Assembly: GCF_015207735.1 (NCBI RefSeq)
Contig: NZ_JADEWG010000010.1
Span: 1 to 64,000, forward strand
DNA: 64,000 nucleotides
Direction: 5' to 3'
From: [Phormidium] sp. LEGE 05292
Lineage (GTDB): Bacteria > Cyanobacteriota > Cyanobacteriia > Cyanobacteriales > Aerosakkonemataceae
Part shown: positions 34,489-43,995 of the stretch, in pieces
Layout: every line of letters begins with the position of its first letter
Numbering within the stretch: the stretch's first letter is position 1
The notes under the pieces: generated by a model
What the model saw: only the letters and a program-made list of their open reading frames with translations
What the model was told of the DNA's origin: nothing
Databases searched by the model: none
Program-made: the position numbers and the translations under genes

Positions 34489-36183
34489 ATGGAAAATTAT
34501 GATGTAGTAATTATTGGCGCAGGTCACAATGGGTTGGTTTGTGCTGCCTATCTCTTAAAAGCAGGATACAGCGTTTTATTACTAGAAAAGCGATCGGTCC
34601 CTGGAGGTGCAGCAACTACAGAAGAAGTCATCCCAGACAAAGCACCAGGTTTCAAATTTAACCTCTGTGCGATCGACCATGAATTTATTCATTTAGGGCC
34701 AGTAATTGAAGAATTAGAACTGGAAAAATACGGATTAGAATATCTATTTTGCGACCCAGTAGTATTTTGCCCGCATCCCGATGGTAAATACTTTTTAGCA
34801 CACCGTTCTTTAGAAAAAACTTGCGCGGAAATTGCCCGTTTTAATGAACGAGATGCCAAAAAATATGCCGAATTTACTAACTATTGGCAACGAGCGATCG
34901 GGGCGATGATTCCGATGTTTAATGCACCGCCAAAATCAGTAGTTGATATTATTGGTAACTACGATCTGAAAAAGATAAAAGATTTAATTTCAGTCATTGG
35001 TTCTACTAACAAAACCCTGGATTTTGTGCGTACCATGCTCACCAGTGCTGAGGATCTACTCAACGAATGGTTTGATGAAGAATTTATTAAAGCACCTTTG
35101 GCAAGGTTAGCATCCGAATTGGGTGCGCCTCCTTCGCAAAAAACTCTTGGCATTGGCGCAATTATGATGGCAATGCGTCATAATCCAGGTATGGCTAGAC
35201 CCAAAGGTGGTACTGGTGCTTTAGTCAAAGCTTTGGTGAATTTAGTTACTAGTTTGGGTGGCAAAATTCTCACCGATCAAAAAGTAGAAAGAATTTTGAT
35301 TAATAATGGTCAAGCTGTTGGGGTGCGAGTCGCTGGTGGCACAGAATATCGAGCAAATAAAGGGGTAATTTCTAACATTGATGCAAGGCGAGTGTTCTTG
35401 CAATTAATGGATGAAAGTGATGTAGATGCTGCCGATCCAGATTTGCGGGAACGTTTAGAACGTCGCATTGTAAATAACAATGAAACTATCCTAAAAATTG
35501 ACTTGGCAATGGATGAACCTTTACGCTTTGTGCATCATAATCACAAAGATGAATATTTAATTGGTTCAGTGTTAATTGCTGATACAGTTAGACAGGTAGA
35601 AATTGCTCACAGTGACCCTTCTGTTGGTAAAATTCCTTTAGAAAATCCCTCGATGTATGTGGTACAACCAACAATGTTAGATCCTTCGATGGCACCCGAT
35701 GGAAAACATACTGTTTGGATTGAATTCTTTGCACCTTATAATGTTTTTGGTGCGGAAGGAACTGGTTTAAATGGTACTGGTTGGACGGATGAATTGAAAA
35801 ATCAAGTTGCCGATCGCGTCATCGATAAACTAGCAGAATACGCCCCCAATGTAAAGACAGCAACTTTCGCCCGTCGCGTCGAAAGTCCGGCAGAATTAGG
35901 CGAACGTTTGGGCGCATATAAAGGTAATTATTACCACATCGATATGACGCTAGATCAAATGGTGTTTTTCCGCCCTTTACCAGAAATAGCTAACTACAAA
36001 ACACCAATTGAAGGACTATTTATGAGTGGTGCGGGGACTCATCCCGGTGGTTCAATTTCGGGAATGCCAGGAAGAAATTGCGCTCGCGTTTTCTTGCATT
36101 CTCAACAACCCTTTGCCCAAACTTTAAGTGATGCAGCAAATTCACTGAAGTCAACCGCAAAATCGATTTTCAAGACCTTCTAA
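34489..36183 (+). CDS. crtO: Beta-carotene ketolase (CrtO)
   Basis: A 564-residue FAD-dependent carotenoid oxidoreductase of the phytoene-desaturase superfamily. It adds keto groups to beta-carotene to make echinenone (and possibly canthaxanthin). The dinucleotide-binding site is DVVIIGAGHNG (residues 5-15) with GGAATTEE after it. RFNERDAKKYAEFTNYW, LNEWFDEEFIKAPLARL, ARPKGGTGALVKALV and the C-terminal GAGTHPGGSISGMPGRN closely match Synechocystis CrtO as I know it. Length is normal. A TATAAT at 34448 may be the -10 box, and GGAG precedes the ATG. Two genes that may modify its products follow. Confidence 0.95.
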   Translation: MENYDVVIIGAGHNGLVCAAYLLKAGYSVLLLEKRSVPGGAATTEEVIPDKAPGFKFNLCAIDHEFIHLGPVIEELELEKYGLEYLFCDPVVFCPHPDGKYFLAHRSLEKTCAEIARFNERDAKKYAEFTNYWQRAIGAMIPMFNAPPKSVVDIIGNYDLKKIKDLISVIGSTNKTLDFVRTMLTSAEDLLNEWFDEEFIKAPLARLASELGAPPSQKTLGIGAIMMAMRHNPGMARPKGGTGALVKALVNLVTSLGGKILTDQKVERILINNGQAVGVRVAGGTEYRANKGVISNIDARRVFLQLMDESDVDAADPDLRERLERRIVNNNETILKIDLAMDEPLRFVHHNHKDEYLIGSVLIADTVRQVEIAHSDPSVGKIPLENPSMYVVQPTMLDPSMAPDGKHTVWIEFFAPYNVFGAEGTGLNGTGWTDELKNQVADRVIDKLAEYAPNVKTATFARRVESPAELGERLGAYKGNYYHIDMTLDQMVFFRPLPEIANYKTPIEGLFMSGAGTHPGGSISGMPGRNCARVFLHSQQPFAQTLSDAANSLKSTAKSIFKTF

Positions 36184-36275
36184 TTTTGTAGGAGTTCCGA
36201 AGAAAATACTAATTTATGAACAATTTGGAACTCCTATCATTTTTCAATTGCAGTTAAAAAAGAGTAGCTTTTGAC

Positions 36276-37379
36276 ATGAATGAAAAAATTTTAATTATTG
36301 GAGGAAGTGGGAGAATTGGTAGCAGTGTGGCAACAGATTTAGTCAACCACACAGAAACAGATATTACAATTACTGGCAGAGATGCGGAAACAGGAAATAA
36401 AGTTGCCGAAAATTTGGGAAACAGAGTCAAATTTTTGGCTTTAAATTTAGCAGAAAAAGAGAAATTAAGAGAGGCAATTAAGTCTAGCAAAATTGTCATT
36501 CATTGTGCAGGGCCATTTCATTACCGCGATGCTAATGTTTTGAAAACTTGTATTGAAGAAGGTGCTGATTATTTGGATGTCAGCGATCATCGATCGTTCA
36601 CCAGTAAAGCATTAGAATATAAATCGGCAGCAGAAGCAGCGGGAATAACTGCTATTGTAAATACCGGAATTTTCCCTGGTATTTCTAATAGCATGGTGCG
36701 CCAAGGTGTAGAAAAACTGGACAAAGCAGAAAAGATCCATTTAAGTTACGTAGTTTCGGGATCTGGTGGCGCAGGAATTACCGTAATGCGAACCACTTTT
36801 TTAGGTTTGCAAAATCCGTTTGTTGCCTGGATAGATGGGAAATGGCAAAAGTTAAAACCATATAGCGATCGAGAAACTGTAGAATTCCCTGCACCCTACG
36901 GACGCACAGGAGTTTACTGGTACGATATGCCAGAAACCTTTACCCTTCCTGATACATTCCCAGTCCAAACTGTAATTACAAAATTCGGTTCTGTACCCGA
37001 CTTTTACAATTATCTGACTTGGTGGGTAGCGAAAACTTGGCCGAATAGTTGGATTCAAAATCGCAACGTAATTGAATTTTTGGCAAATGTTAGTTTTAAA
37101 ATGACTAACTTTAGCGATCGCTTTAGCGGTATCGGTGTCGCAATTCGTTCCCTAGTAACAGGAGAAAAAGACGGCAAAACCGTAAATTATTGTTCTACTT
37201 TAGTCCACGAAAATACCGCAATATCCGCAGGTTATGGAACAGGTAGTATAGCCGAATTAATCTTAGATGGAAAACTGAAAAAACCCGGAGTTTGGGCTGT
37301 AGAACAAGCACTTCCCACCGATTTATTTGAACAAACAATGGTAAGTCGGGGAGTAAAAATTCACGAAGAATGGTTTTGA
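36276..37379 (+). CDS. Saccharopine dehydrogenase-like NAD(P)-binding oxidoreductase
   Basis: A 367-residue protein with an N-terminal Rossmann fold (ILIIGGSGRIGSSVA, residues 5-19; ITGRD; VIHCAGPFHYRD). The rest follows the saccharopine dehydrogenase-like/trans-acting enoyl reductase pattern (YLDVSDHRSF, NTGIFPGISN). The substrate is unknown. It is 92 bp after crtO on the same strand, so a role in carotenoid or lipid modification is possible but unproven. Confidence 0.85.
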   Translation: MNEKILIIGGSGRIGSSVATDLVNHTETDITITGRDAETGNKVAENLGNRVKFLALNLAEKEKLREAIKSSKIVIHCAGPFHYRDANVLKTCIEEGADYLDVSDHRSFTSKALEYKSAAEAAGITAIVNTGIFPGISNSMVRQGVEKLDKAEKIHLSYVVSGSGGAGITVMRTTFLGLQNPFVAWIDGKWQKLKPYSDRETVEFPAPYGRTGVYWYDMPETFTLPDTFPVQTVITKFGSVPDFYNYLTWWVAKTWPNSWIQNRNVIEFLANVSFKMTNFSDRFSGIGVAIRSLVTGEKDGKTVNYCSTLVHENTAISAGYGTGSIAELILDGKLKKPGVWAVEQALPTDLFEQTMVSRGVKIHEEWF

Positions 37380-37645
37380 TACCAATTCTCTGTAAAATTG
37401 CGCTTAATCATTGCCCCTCCCCGTCTACGGGGAGGGGTTTGGGGTGGGGTGAATTAAGCGCATCTTCATAGAGAATTGGTATGACATATTCAGATCTTGC
37501 ACAAAGGTAAAAAACCGGATTTCTAGGATTACGCATCATAGCCCAAGAAATCCGGTTTCTCGTTCTTACCCAAACGCTGAAATCAAAAAATTACATAAAG
37601 AGTTTGCGATCGCCTTGGTTCTATATTTGCGATCGCAAACTCTTT
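37380..37645. repeat. Three consecutive long inverted repeats
   Basis: First, a 102-bp element (37380-37481) with 12-base perfect inverted ends (TACCAATTCTCT) has nested arms TGCGCTTAAT/ATTAAGCGCA and a CCCCTCCCC hairpin. Second, 13-base arms AAACCGGATTTCT (37512-37524) and their complement (37546-37558). Third, a perfect 17-base inverted repeat containing GCGATCGC (37597-37613 and 37629-37645). They could act as terminators or mobile palindromes. None is followed by a clear T tract. Confidence 0.8.
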
Positions 37646-37769
37646 CATTCTACTGGCAAGGAATATTTTCAGTTTCCATTCAATAATTTATCATTGCCAA
37701 CCTGACTCTTCACTTTATAATAAATTACTGTCGCAATAAATACGCTTAATTGTATAATTTATTACTGCC

Positions 37770-39125
37770 ATGACACATTTTGGCTTAATTTCTCCAGCGG
37801 CTTCTTCTCACATTAATACAATCACCACATTAGGGTGGGAACTGAAACGGCGCGGTCATCAGGTCACTTTATTTGGAGTGCCTTATGCTCGCGCCCAGGC
37901 ACTTGCATCGGGCGTAAACTTTCGCGCGATCGGAGAATCGGACATTACCAAAGAGAACACAGTCCAAAAGCACGCCCAGATCGCCCAATTAAGCGGGTTA
38001 GCCGCAATGCGGTATAGCTTAAGTCTGGCTAAAGAAGATGTAGCGATTTTACTCAGGGATGGTCCGGCAGCGATTCGGGAAGAAGGTGTGGAAGCCTTGT
38101 TGGTAGACTACGTTACATACGGAAGCGGATCGGTTGCGGAATTTCTAGATATTCCTTTCATTACGGTATACAGCGCTTTGATCGAAACCGAGGAAGATGG
38201 CGTTCCCCCCGTTTTCACCCCTTGGAACTATAACCCAGCTTGGTGGGCACCTCTACGTAACCGAATGGGTTACGCGCTGATTAAATCCAGCGAGCAACCC
38301 ATTCTCAATCTGGTGAGGGAATATCGGGAAAAATGGCGGTTGCCTTCACTCTCTGGCTTCAGGGATTCCTACTCAAAACTGGCGCAGTTGAGCCAGCAGC
38401 CAGCTGAGTTTGAATTCCCTCGTACTGAGTTGCCCGAGTGCCTCCATTTCACAGGCCCTTATATGAACCCATTAAGTCAGGAACCCGTACCTTTTCCCTT
38501 TGAAAAATTAACTGGAAAACCGCTGATTTATGCTTCTATGGGCACTTTGCAAAATCGTCAAACCAGCGTTTTTCAGTGTGTGGCAGAGGCGTGCGCCGGA
38601 TTAGATGTCCAGTTAGTGATTTCTCTGGGGGGCGGAATTAGACCAGAGTCCCTTCCACAGTTGCCCGGTTCGCCGATAGTCGTCGGCTATGCCCCTCAAT
38701 TAGAATTGCTCAAAAAAGCCGCGCTCGTTATTACTCATGGAGGCGCTAACACCGTTTTAGAAGCCCTAAGTTATGGGGTGCCACTGGTGGCGATTCCCAA
38801 TACTTACGATCAACCAGGCGTGGGGGCGCGTTTGATTTGGACGGGTACGGGTGAGGTTGTCTCTCTATCTCGTTTGAATGTTCCCCGATTGCGAACTGCA
38901 ATACAGCGAGTTCTCACGGAAGAAAGTTACAAAAAGAATGCACTCAGGCTACAAGAAGCAATTCGCAAAGCAGGCGGATTCACTCGTGCTGTGGACATTA
39001 TCGAACAGGCAATATCTACGGGAAAGCCAGTTTTGTCCGCAAATAACGGCTATCAGTCAATAGCGCAACATTTTGCAGAGGGAAGGGAACAAGGAACAGA
39101 GAACAGGAAAGAAATATTTCGTTAG
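37770..39125 (+). CDS. UGT-type glycosyltransferase (GT1, MGT/CrtX-like)
   Basis: A 451-residue GT-B glycosyltransferase. The N-terminal acceptor domain opens with HFGLISPAASSHINTI. The C-terminal donor domain carries the UDP-sugar signature VGYAPQLELL ... ALVITHGGANTVLEALSYG ... PNTYDQPGVGARL. Relatives glycosylate macrolides, flavonoids or carotenoids (CrtX). Its position near crtO hints at a carotenoid glycoside, but this is inference. The first two thirds look GC-richer than the neighbours and three hairpins lie upstream, so recent acquisition is possible. The final ~20 residues are low-complexity. Confidence 0.88.
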   Translation: MTHFGLISPAASSHINTITTLGWELKRRGHQVTLFGVPYARAQALASGVNFRAIGESDITKENTVQKHAQIAQLSGLAAMRYSLSLAKEDVAILLRDGPAAIREEGVEALLVDYVTYGSGSVAEFLDIPFITVYSALIETEEDGVPPVFTPWNYNPAWWAPLRNRMGYALIKSSEQPILNLVREYREKWRLPSLSGFRDSYSKLAQLSQQPAEFEFPRTELPECLHFTGPYMNPLSQEPVPFPFEKLTGKPLIYASMGTLQNRQTSVFQCVAEACAGLDVQLVISLGGGIRPESLPQLPGSPIVVGYAPQLELLKKAALVITHGGANTVLEALSYGVPLVAIPNTYDQPGVGARLIWTGTGEVVSLSRLNVPRLRTAIQRVLTEESYKKNALRLQEAIRKAGGFTRAVDIIEQAISTGKPVLSANNGYQSIAQHFAEGREQGTENRKEIFR

Positions 39126-39251
39126 CTTGTCTCGGCTTGGGTTGGTAGCCCAAATAATTAAAGAATCGCAGGGAACAGTTCAGAGGATGTGGGAAAAGTG
39201 TTAATTATTGTCGCCCCTGCGACTCAAGTCATGGGCTAATAGATTATAGAT

Positions 39252-40517
39252 TTAGTAGCTATCCCAAATTACTTTTATCCGATCTTGGGCTTTTTGTAAG
39301 GCTTTTTTCGGAGCCTCACCTAACAATACTGCTTCAATAGCTCGACCAAGACTGTCTGAGAGACGGCTATATCCAGCAATAATTGGTCTTTTTCCCGTCC
39401 ATTTCATTTGTTCTAAAAACACTTTTAACACAGGTTTTTGGACGAGATATTTCTGATAAGCTTCACTTTGAGCAGATTTGATGTTTACTGGCAAAAAACC
39501 AGTTCCGATACTAAATTCAGTTTGAAATTGTTCACTTAAAACATATTCTAAAAACTTCAGCGCCGCTTGCTCTCTTTCGGGCGTAGTTTTCATGACATAT
39601 AAGTTTCCGTTGCCTGCGACTGTAGCTCTGGTTTTATAAGCGGGTATGGGAAATACATCATAATCAACTTTACTTTTCATGATATATGTCCAAGGCCCAG
39701 TTAATTGCATTGCCACACGCCCGTTGATAAAATTATCTTCTTCATAACCGCGTTCTGGAAGAGAAAGTGTAGCCGATCCATCTTTGAGTAAATTGTGCCA
39801 AAACTCTAAGGCTGCGATCGCTCCTGGATTAGTCAAATCAGGACGATTATTTTCTAATATTTCTCCTTTGGCACTCAGCAAAAAAGGAAACCAAGTAAAA
39901 ACTGTCCATTCTCCCTTACCTAATGGTAATAACATTCCATACTGTTCGGGGCGATTGTCACCATTGCGATCGACAGTTAGTTTTTTGGCAACTTGTCGCA
40001 ACTCTTCCCAAGTTTTAGGTGTCTCAGTAATACCTGCTGCGGCAAACAGTTTTGGTCGGTAAAAAATGCCAATATTACCACTATAGTATGGCACCGACCA
40101 AAGATGTCCGTCTAGCCGCATTTCATCAAGTAAATTTGGGAAAATTTCTGACTTAATTGGTAATTTATCTAGCCAATCTTCTAACGGTCGAATTGCTCCC
40201 ATTTCTACTAACTGACCTGTAACTTGAGGATAAAAAGCCAGAATATCTGGCAGAGCATTACCGACAAATGCTGTTAATATTTTTGGTAATTGTTGAGGCG
40301 TGAAAATTGATTCAACCTGAATATCAGGATGAGTTTGATTAAATTTATTAACCAATTTTTGAAATACTTCCCGATTTGGTGGTGGATTAATTTCTTGCCA
40401 CAAAGTTAAATGAATTACGCGATCGCGATTTTTTTCTGTTGCCTGACAACCAGATAAATTCAGCAAGCACAGGCAAAACAAAATAACGATTAGGGATGGG
40501 AAATTGAAAAATTTCAT
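39252..40517 (-). CDS. ABC transporter extracellular solute-binding protein, family 1
   Basis: A 421-residue lipoprotein with lipobox NLSGC (Cys24) and a family-1 (sugar/glycerol-3-phosphate type) fold. Markers are VNKFNQTHPDIQVE, IGIFYRPKLFAAAGI, PKTWEELRQVAKKL and GRVAMQLTGPW. No permease or ATPase gene is nearby, so its transport partners must be encoded elsewhere. It lies 10 bp after a GT2 gene on the same strand. A carbohydrate ligand is likely; the identity is unknown. Confidence 0.9.
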   Translation of the reverse strand: MKFFNFPSLIVILFCLCLLNLSGCQATEKNRDRVIHLTLWQEINPPPNREVFQKLVNKFNQTHPDIQVESIFTPQQLPKILTAFVGNALPDILAFYPQVTGQLVEMGAIRPLEDWLDKLPIKSEIFPNLLDEMRLDGHLWSVPYYSGNIGIFYRPKLFAAAGITETPKTWEELRQVAKKLTVDRNGDNRPEQYGMLLPLGKGEWTVFTWFPFLLSAKGEILENNRPDLTNPGAIAALEFWHNLLKDGSATLSLPERGYEEDNFINGRVAMQLTGPWTYIMKSKVDYDVFPIPAYKTRATVAGNGNLYVMKTTPEREQAALKFLEYVLSEQFQTEFSIGTGFLPVNIKSAQSEAYQKYLVQKPVLKVFLEQMKWTGKRPIIAGYSRLSDSLGRAIEAVLLGEAPKKALQKAQDRIKVIWDSY

Positions 40518-40527
40518 GCCAAACTCC

Positions 40528-41181
40528 CTACACTTTAGTAGCTAATTGATTAGCCGTAATACTATTTTCCGATCTGATATAGATATATGTTTGTGGTTCG
40601 GTTAATTTTTGCGTTTTAAATATTTTTTCGGCTCGCTCCCAAAAATCTGTATCCTCTCCGTATGCAATATTACAAAATCCTTTTAATTCAAAGAATACTT
40701 GTCTTTTCCCAAAAAAAGTCGGTCCTAGAACACATTCATACACGCTAATTTTTTCCCCAGGTCGATAATAATCTGCAACCCATATATCTCCTTGGACTTC
40801 AAAACCACCTTGAATTAAGTTAACTTCAGGATGAGCTTTCATATATTCAATTCGTGAATGTAAATGCTCCGGTTTATACATATCGTCGCTGTCAATAAAT
40901 GTAATATATTTGCCGAATGATGCTTGAATTCCCACATTCTTAGAGTAAGCTAGTTTTCTGTTTTGATGCTTCAAATAACGAATATTGCGGAAGTTCTGTA
41001 GGTAAGTATTGACAATTTCAAAAGTATTATCTTGGCTCCCATCATCAACCACTACCAGTTCCCAATCCTTAAAGGTTTGATTGATAACACTCTTAATGCT
41101 ATTATCCAAGTGTTGTTCTCGATTGTAAGTACAAAGAATAATAGATATTTCGGGAATTAGGTCAAATTCTATCGGACTCAT
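40528..41181 (-). CDS. Glycosyltransferase family 2
   Basis: A 217-residue GT-A enzyme with the usual motifs: SIILCTYNREQHLDNSIKS, VVDDGSQDNT (nucleotide binding), FIDSDD (the DXD-like metal site) and GYGEDTDFWER-like SIAYGEDTDFW near the acceptor site. It is short, but the catalytic domain is complete. The product probably modifies a surface polysaccharide or lipid; acceptor and donor are unknown. It forms a pair with the solute-binding protein gene that follows. Confidence 0.88.
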   Translation of the reverse strand: MSPIEFDLIPEISIILCTYNREQHLDNSIKSVINQTFKDWELVVVDDGSQDNTFEIVNTYLQNFRNIRYLKHQNRKLAYSKNVGIQASFGKYITFIDSDDMYKPEHLHSRIEYMKAHPEVNLIQGGFEVQGDIWVADYYRPGEKISVYECVLGPTFFGKRQVFFELKGFCNIAYGEDTDFWERAEKIFKTQKLTEPQTYIYIRSENSITANQLATKV

Positions 41182-41401
41182 TTTGCAACCTGCTTAACGT
41201 ATTTTTCCAGCAAAAATAGCATCGCTACCAAATAATTATGCTATTTTATGGTTGAAAAATCAAGCCAAATATGGAGTTGTTGTTTTTATAGGCTAGCATG
41301 GGTATCAACACACGAAAAAATATAAAAAAATTTTTTAACTGGTAGTTTAAACAAAACTTGGTATCATTTAAAAGTACGGACTGTTCATCAGAAGATATCA
41401 A

Positions 41402-42145
41402 ATGGCTAAACTTTCACTCCCAAGTTACTTAAGCGGTTATGCGGAAAATTCATTTAACTTAAGACAGCATCTCCAAGAGTTTTTGCATTTAGATTCAGAA
41501 ACACTAAATAAAAAATTAGCTGCGGGTAAGCGAGAAATGGCAGAGTTAGGCCACAAAGATTTTGATTGGGAAGCGGCAACTGCTTTTTATCGCGATCGCG
41601 TAGGAGAAGTTTATTTATTTGAATTGGGAGCATGGCATTTAGAATGCCATGAAAATATTGAAAATACCTTGATGTTGATTGCAGATTATGCTGAAGGTCG
41701 GGTGTTAGATTTTGGTGGTGGGATTGGAACTCATACAATTTGTGCTGCCCTTTGCCCGCAAGTTGAACAAGTGATATATTGTGATATTAATCCTATTAAT
41801 CGTGATTTTGTTCATTATCGAGTAAACCAGATGGGGTTGAGTGAAAAAATCACTTTTTGTTTAGATATGCCCTCAGAAGAGTATTTTGATACAATAATGT
41901 CCTTTGATGTTTTAGAACATTTACCAGATCCCTGCGAGCAGTTGCTAAAGTTTCATCAAGCCTTACAACCAGAAGGTAAAACTATTCTCAACTGGTATTT
42001 CTTTAAAGGTTTTAATCAAGAGTACCCTTTTCATTTGGATGACCCGGAAATAGTGGAAACTTTCTTCAAGACAATTCAAAGTAAATTCTTAGAAAATTTT
42101 CACCCTTATTACACCACAGCCCGATGCTACCGTAAATGGGGTTGA
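41402..42145 (+). CDS. Class I SAM-dependent methyltransferase
   Basis: A 247-residue methyltransferase. The SAM-binding motif I is VLDFGGGIGTHT (about 101-112), the second strand ends in CDINP, and the post-motif segment is SFDVLEHLPDP (about 169-179). A helical N-terminal cap precedes these. The substrate is unknown. It is divergent from the GT2 gene and convergent with the following minus-strand gene. Confidence 0.85.
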   Translation: MAKLSLPSYLSGYAENSFNLRQHLQEFLHLDSETLNKKLAAGKREMAELGHKDFDWEAATAFYRDRVGEVYLFELGAWHLECHENIENTLMLIADYAEGRVLDFGGGIGTHTICAALCPQVEQVIYCDINPINRDFVHYRVNQMGLSEKITFCLDMPSEEYFDTIMSFDVLEHLPDPCEQLLKFHQALQPEGKTILNWYFFKGFNQEYPFHLDDPEIVETFFKTIQSKFLENFHPYYTTARCYRKWG

Positions 42146-42221
42146 GTTGAATTCAATCCCCAACAAAATTTGGTGTTGAATAACTATAATTCTATTAACC
42201 CTAATTTGTCTTTACCAATGA

Positions 42222-43049
42222 CTACTCCATATTCATCCCCAAATCATGAGAAAAATCTTGGGTAAAAATCCCTTCCTTTTCTAATTGAAAAATGTACTCA
42301 TAATCAAACATCAAAGAATGAGGATGGCGAATTATAGAAAACCCAAAATCACTTACTATTTCGGTAGAAAAAGTAAACATAACTAAATCAATTAGTTTCT
42401 TTTCGGGAATATTAGGTACTTGCACAAAGTAATCATGTTTTTCAAAAAAAACTTTTTCGTGTTTGGGGACAATTATGCCATTCAATCTATGAGATTTCTG
42501 AATAGGTTTAATGATATATTTAACAAAAGTTGCCGGAGATTTTTGTAAAGCTGTTAATCTTTCATGTTGTGCCCAACTCATTTTGTAAATCATTTTCAAT
42601 AACTCGAAACCCAAAATGTAGTTGAAAACGCTGTTTCTTTCTTTATTACTTAGAACTAAACGTAAGGCTGATTCCAAATATAAATCAGGCTTGCGACGTA
42701 AATCTTGAGAGGAATGAATAAATGATTGCCGGACATAACTTTTTAAAAGTGCCTGATTAATTTCCGTATTAATGTAAAATCTCCGCAAGTAGCTTTCTAA
42801 TTGCTGTTGCGCGTCTCGATCTTGTAGCATTCGAGCAACTAAACCATCAGCAGTGTAATCGTCTAAAAAGTCAGCTTGTACTTCTGGAGACGCAGCACAT
42901 AATAAATGACATAAAGACAAGACATAACGGCGCTGTTCCCAAGGTAGACTTTCAGCCCATTCTCTGGCAGGTGGGGGTAATTTTTCCAGCATACTTTTAG
43001 CAGTATTGGATTCAGCAAGGTGAGTTGTTTGAGAGTTGAGTTCAGTCAT
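42222..43049 (-). CDS. Conserved hypothetical protein
   Basis: 275 residues, predicted soluble and mostly helical, with no signal peptide. A distinctive part is PPPAREWAESLPWEQRRYV followed by LLCAASPEVQADFLDDYTADGLV, and a C-terminal half rich in aromatic residues. I have the impression that it is widespread in cyanobacteria, but I recognise no domain of known function. It is a single gene. Confidence 0.75.
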   Translation of the reverse strand: MTELNSQTTHLAESNTAKSMLEKLPPPAREWAESLPWEQRRYVLSLCHLLCAASPEVQADFLDDYTADGLVARMLQDRDAQQQLESYLRRFYINTEINQALLKSYVRQSFIHSSQDLRRKPDLYLESALRLVLSNKERNSVFNYILGFELLKMIYKMSWAQHERLTALQKSPATFVKYIIKPIQKSHRLNGIIVPKHEKVFFEKHDYFVQVPNIPEKKLIDLVMFTFSTEIVSDFGFSIIRHPHSLMFDYEYIFQLEKEGIFTQDFSHDLGMNME

Positions 43050-43253
43050 AGCCTGAAACCAGGGATAGAAAGGAAGAACTTGAGCAAGAATATTACTAAG
43101 GTGAAAAAGGTTTAATGGCTGGAATCTCTAAAAGTTACAAAAGTAATATCACTACAATTTTCACCTTAGTTCTATTCCATCTACGACTAGTATTCCCAAA
43201 TATCTCCCAATAAACCCATTTTTAGATTTAACTATTTTTAACAATTTACTTGA

Positions 43254-43844
43254 CTAAAAGCCCCAAAAGTCGGTGACATCGTATCCGAGTTCATCTAACA
43301 TCTGACGTAGCAAGGGTAGGCTGAGTCCGATAACGTTACTGTGACAACCGGAGATTTTTTCGACGAAAAGACCTCCTTTACCTTCTAATGCAAAGCATCC
43401 CGCGCATTTGAGGGGTTCGCCAGTGGCGACATAAGCGGCAATTTGCCGATCGCTAACGTTAGCAAAATAAACCTCTGTCACTTGACAATGTACTAAAGTT
43501 TTCCCCTGTTGTAAGTCGATTAAAGCATGACCTGTTAACAATTCGCCAACTTTAGAGCGCATTTGTTGCCAACGAGCGATCGCTTCAGCTGCATCAGCTG
43601 GTTTTCCGTAAATTTCCCCTTCTATTGCCAAAACTGAATCACAACCTAATACTAATGCCTCTGTTTGTTGCGCCGCTACTGTTTCCCCCTTTCGCAACGC
43701 CAAAGTTTTAACTAATTCTTTAGGATCGCTAATATTCACCAGCGATTCATCAAAATCACTAGGCAAAACAATTGGTTCAATTCCCACATTTTGTAACAGG
43801 CGAAGCCGCGCTGGAGAAGCTGAAGCTAAAATAAATTTAGGCAT
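43254..43844 (-). CDS. maf: Maf-like nucleoside triphosphate pyrophosphatase
   Basis: A Maf/HAM1-related enzyme that hydrolyses non-canonical or modified NTPs. Motifs are [14 protein letters not shown] (nucleotide site), PSDFDES and LVLGCDSV with the catalytic Asp. The frame extends to an ATG at 43880, but those 12 extra codons ([12 protein letters not shown]) are read from a tandem AATGACA repeat, so I place the start at 43844, where the family's usual PKFILAS begins. Length from there is 196 residues, normal for the family. Confidence 0.9.
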   Translation of the reverse strand: MPKFILASASPARLRLLQNVGIEPIVLPSDFDESLVNISDPKELVKTLALRKGETVAAQQTEALVLGCDSVLAIEGEIYGKPADAAEAIARWQQMRSKVGELLTGHALIDLQQGKTLVHCQVTEVYFANVSDRQIAAYVATGEPLKCAGCFALEGKGGLFVEKISGCHSNVIGLSLPLLRQMLDELGYDVTDFWGF

Positions 43845-43855
43845 TTTGTTACTAG

Positions 43856-43995
43856 TCATTTGTGATTTGTCATCTGTCATCTGTCATTTGCAATTGGCAT
43901 AATCTTCGATTACGGGTTTTTGGCAAATTGCCACATTTGTTCTTGGTTATACCCAATTACGAATGACCAATGACAAATGACCAATAACTAATTTA
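43856..43995. repeat. Heptamer repeats (AATGACA/CATTTGT type) around the maf start
   Basis: Short arrays at 43856-43896 and 43962-43990 flank the DNA upstream of maf. Similar units (ACCAATGACCAATGAC) appear at 13128-13142. They are another class of short tandem repeat. Confidence 0.75.
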
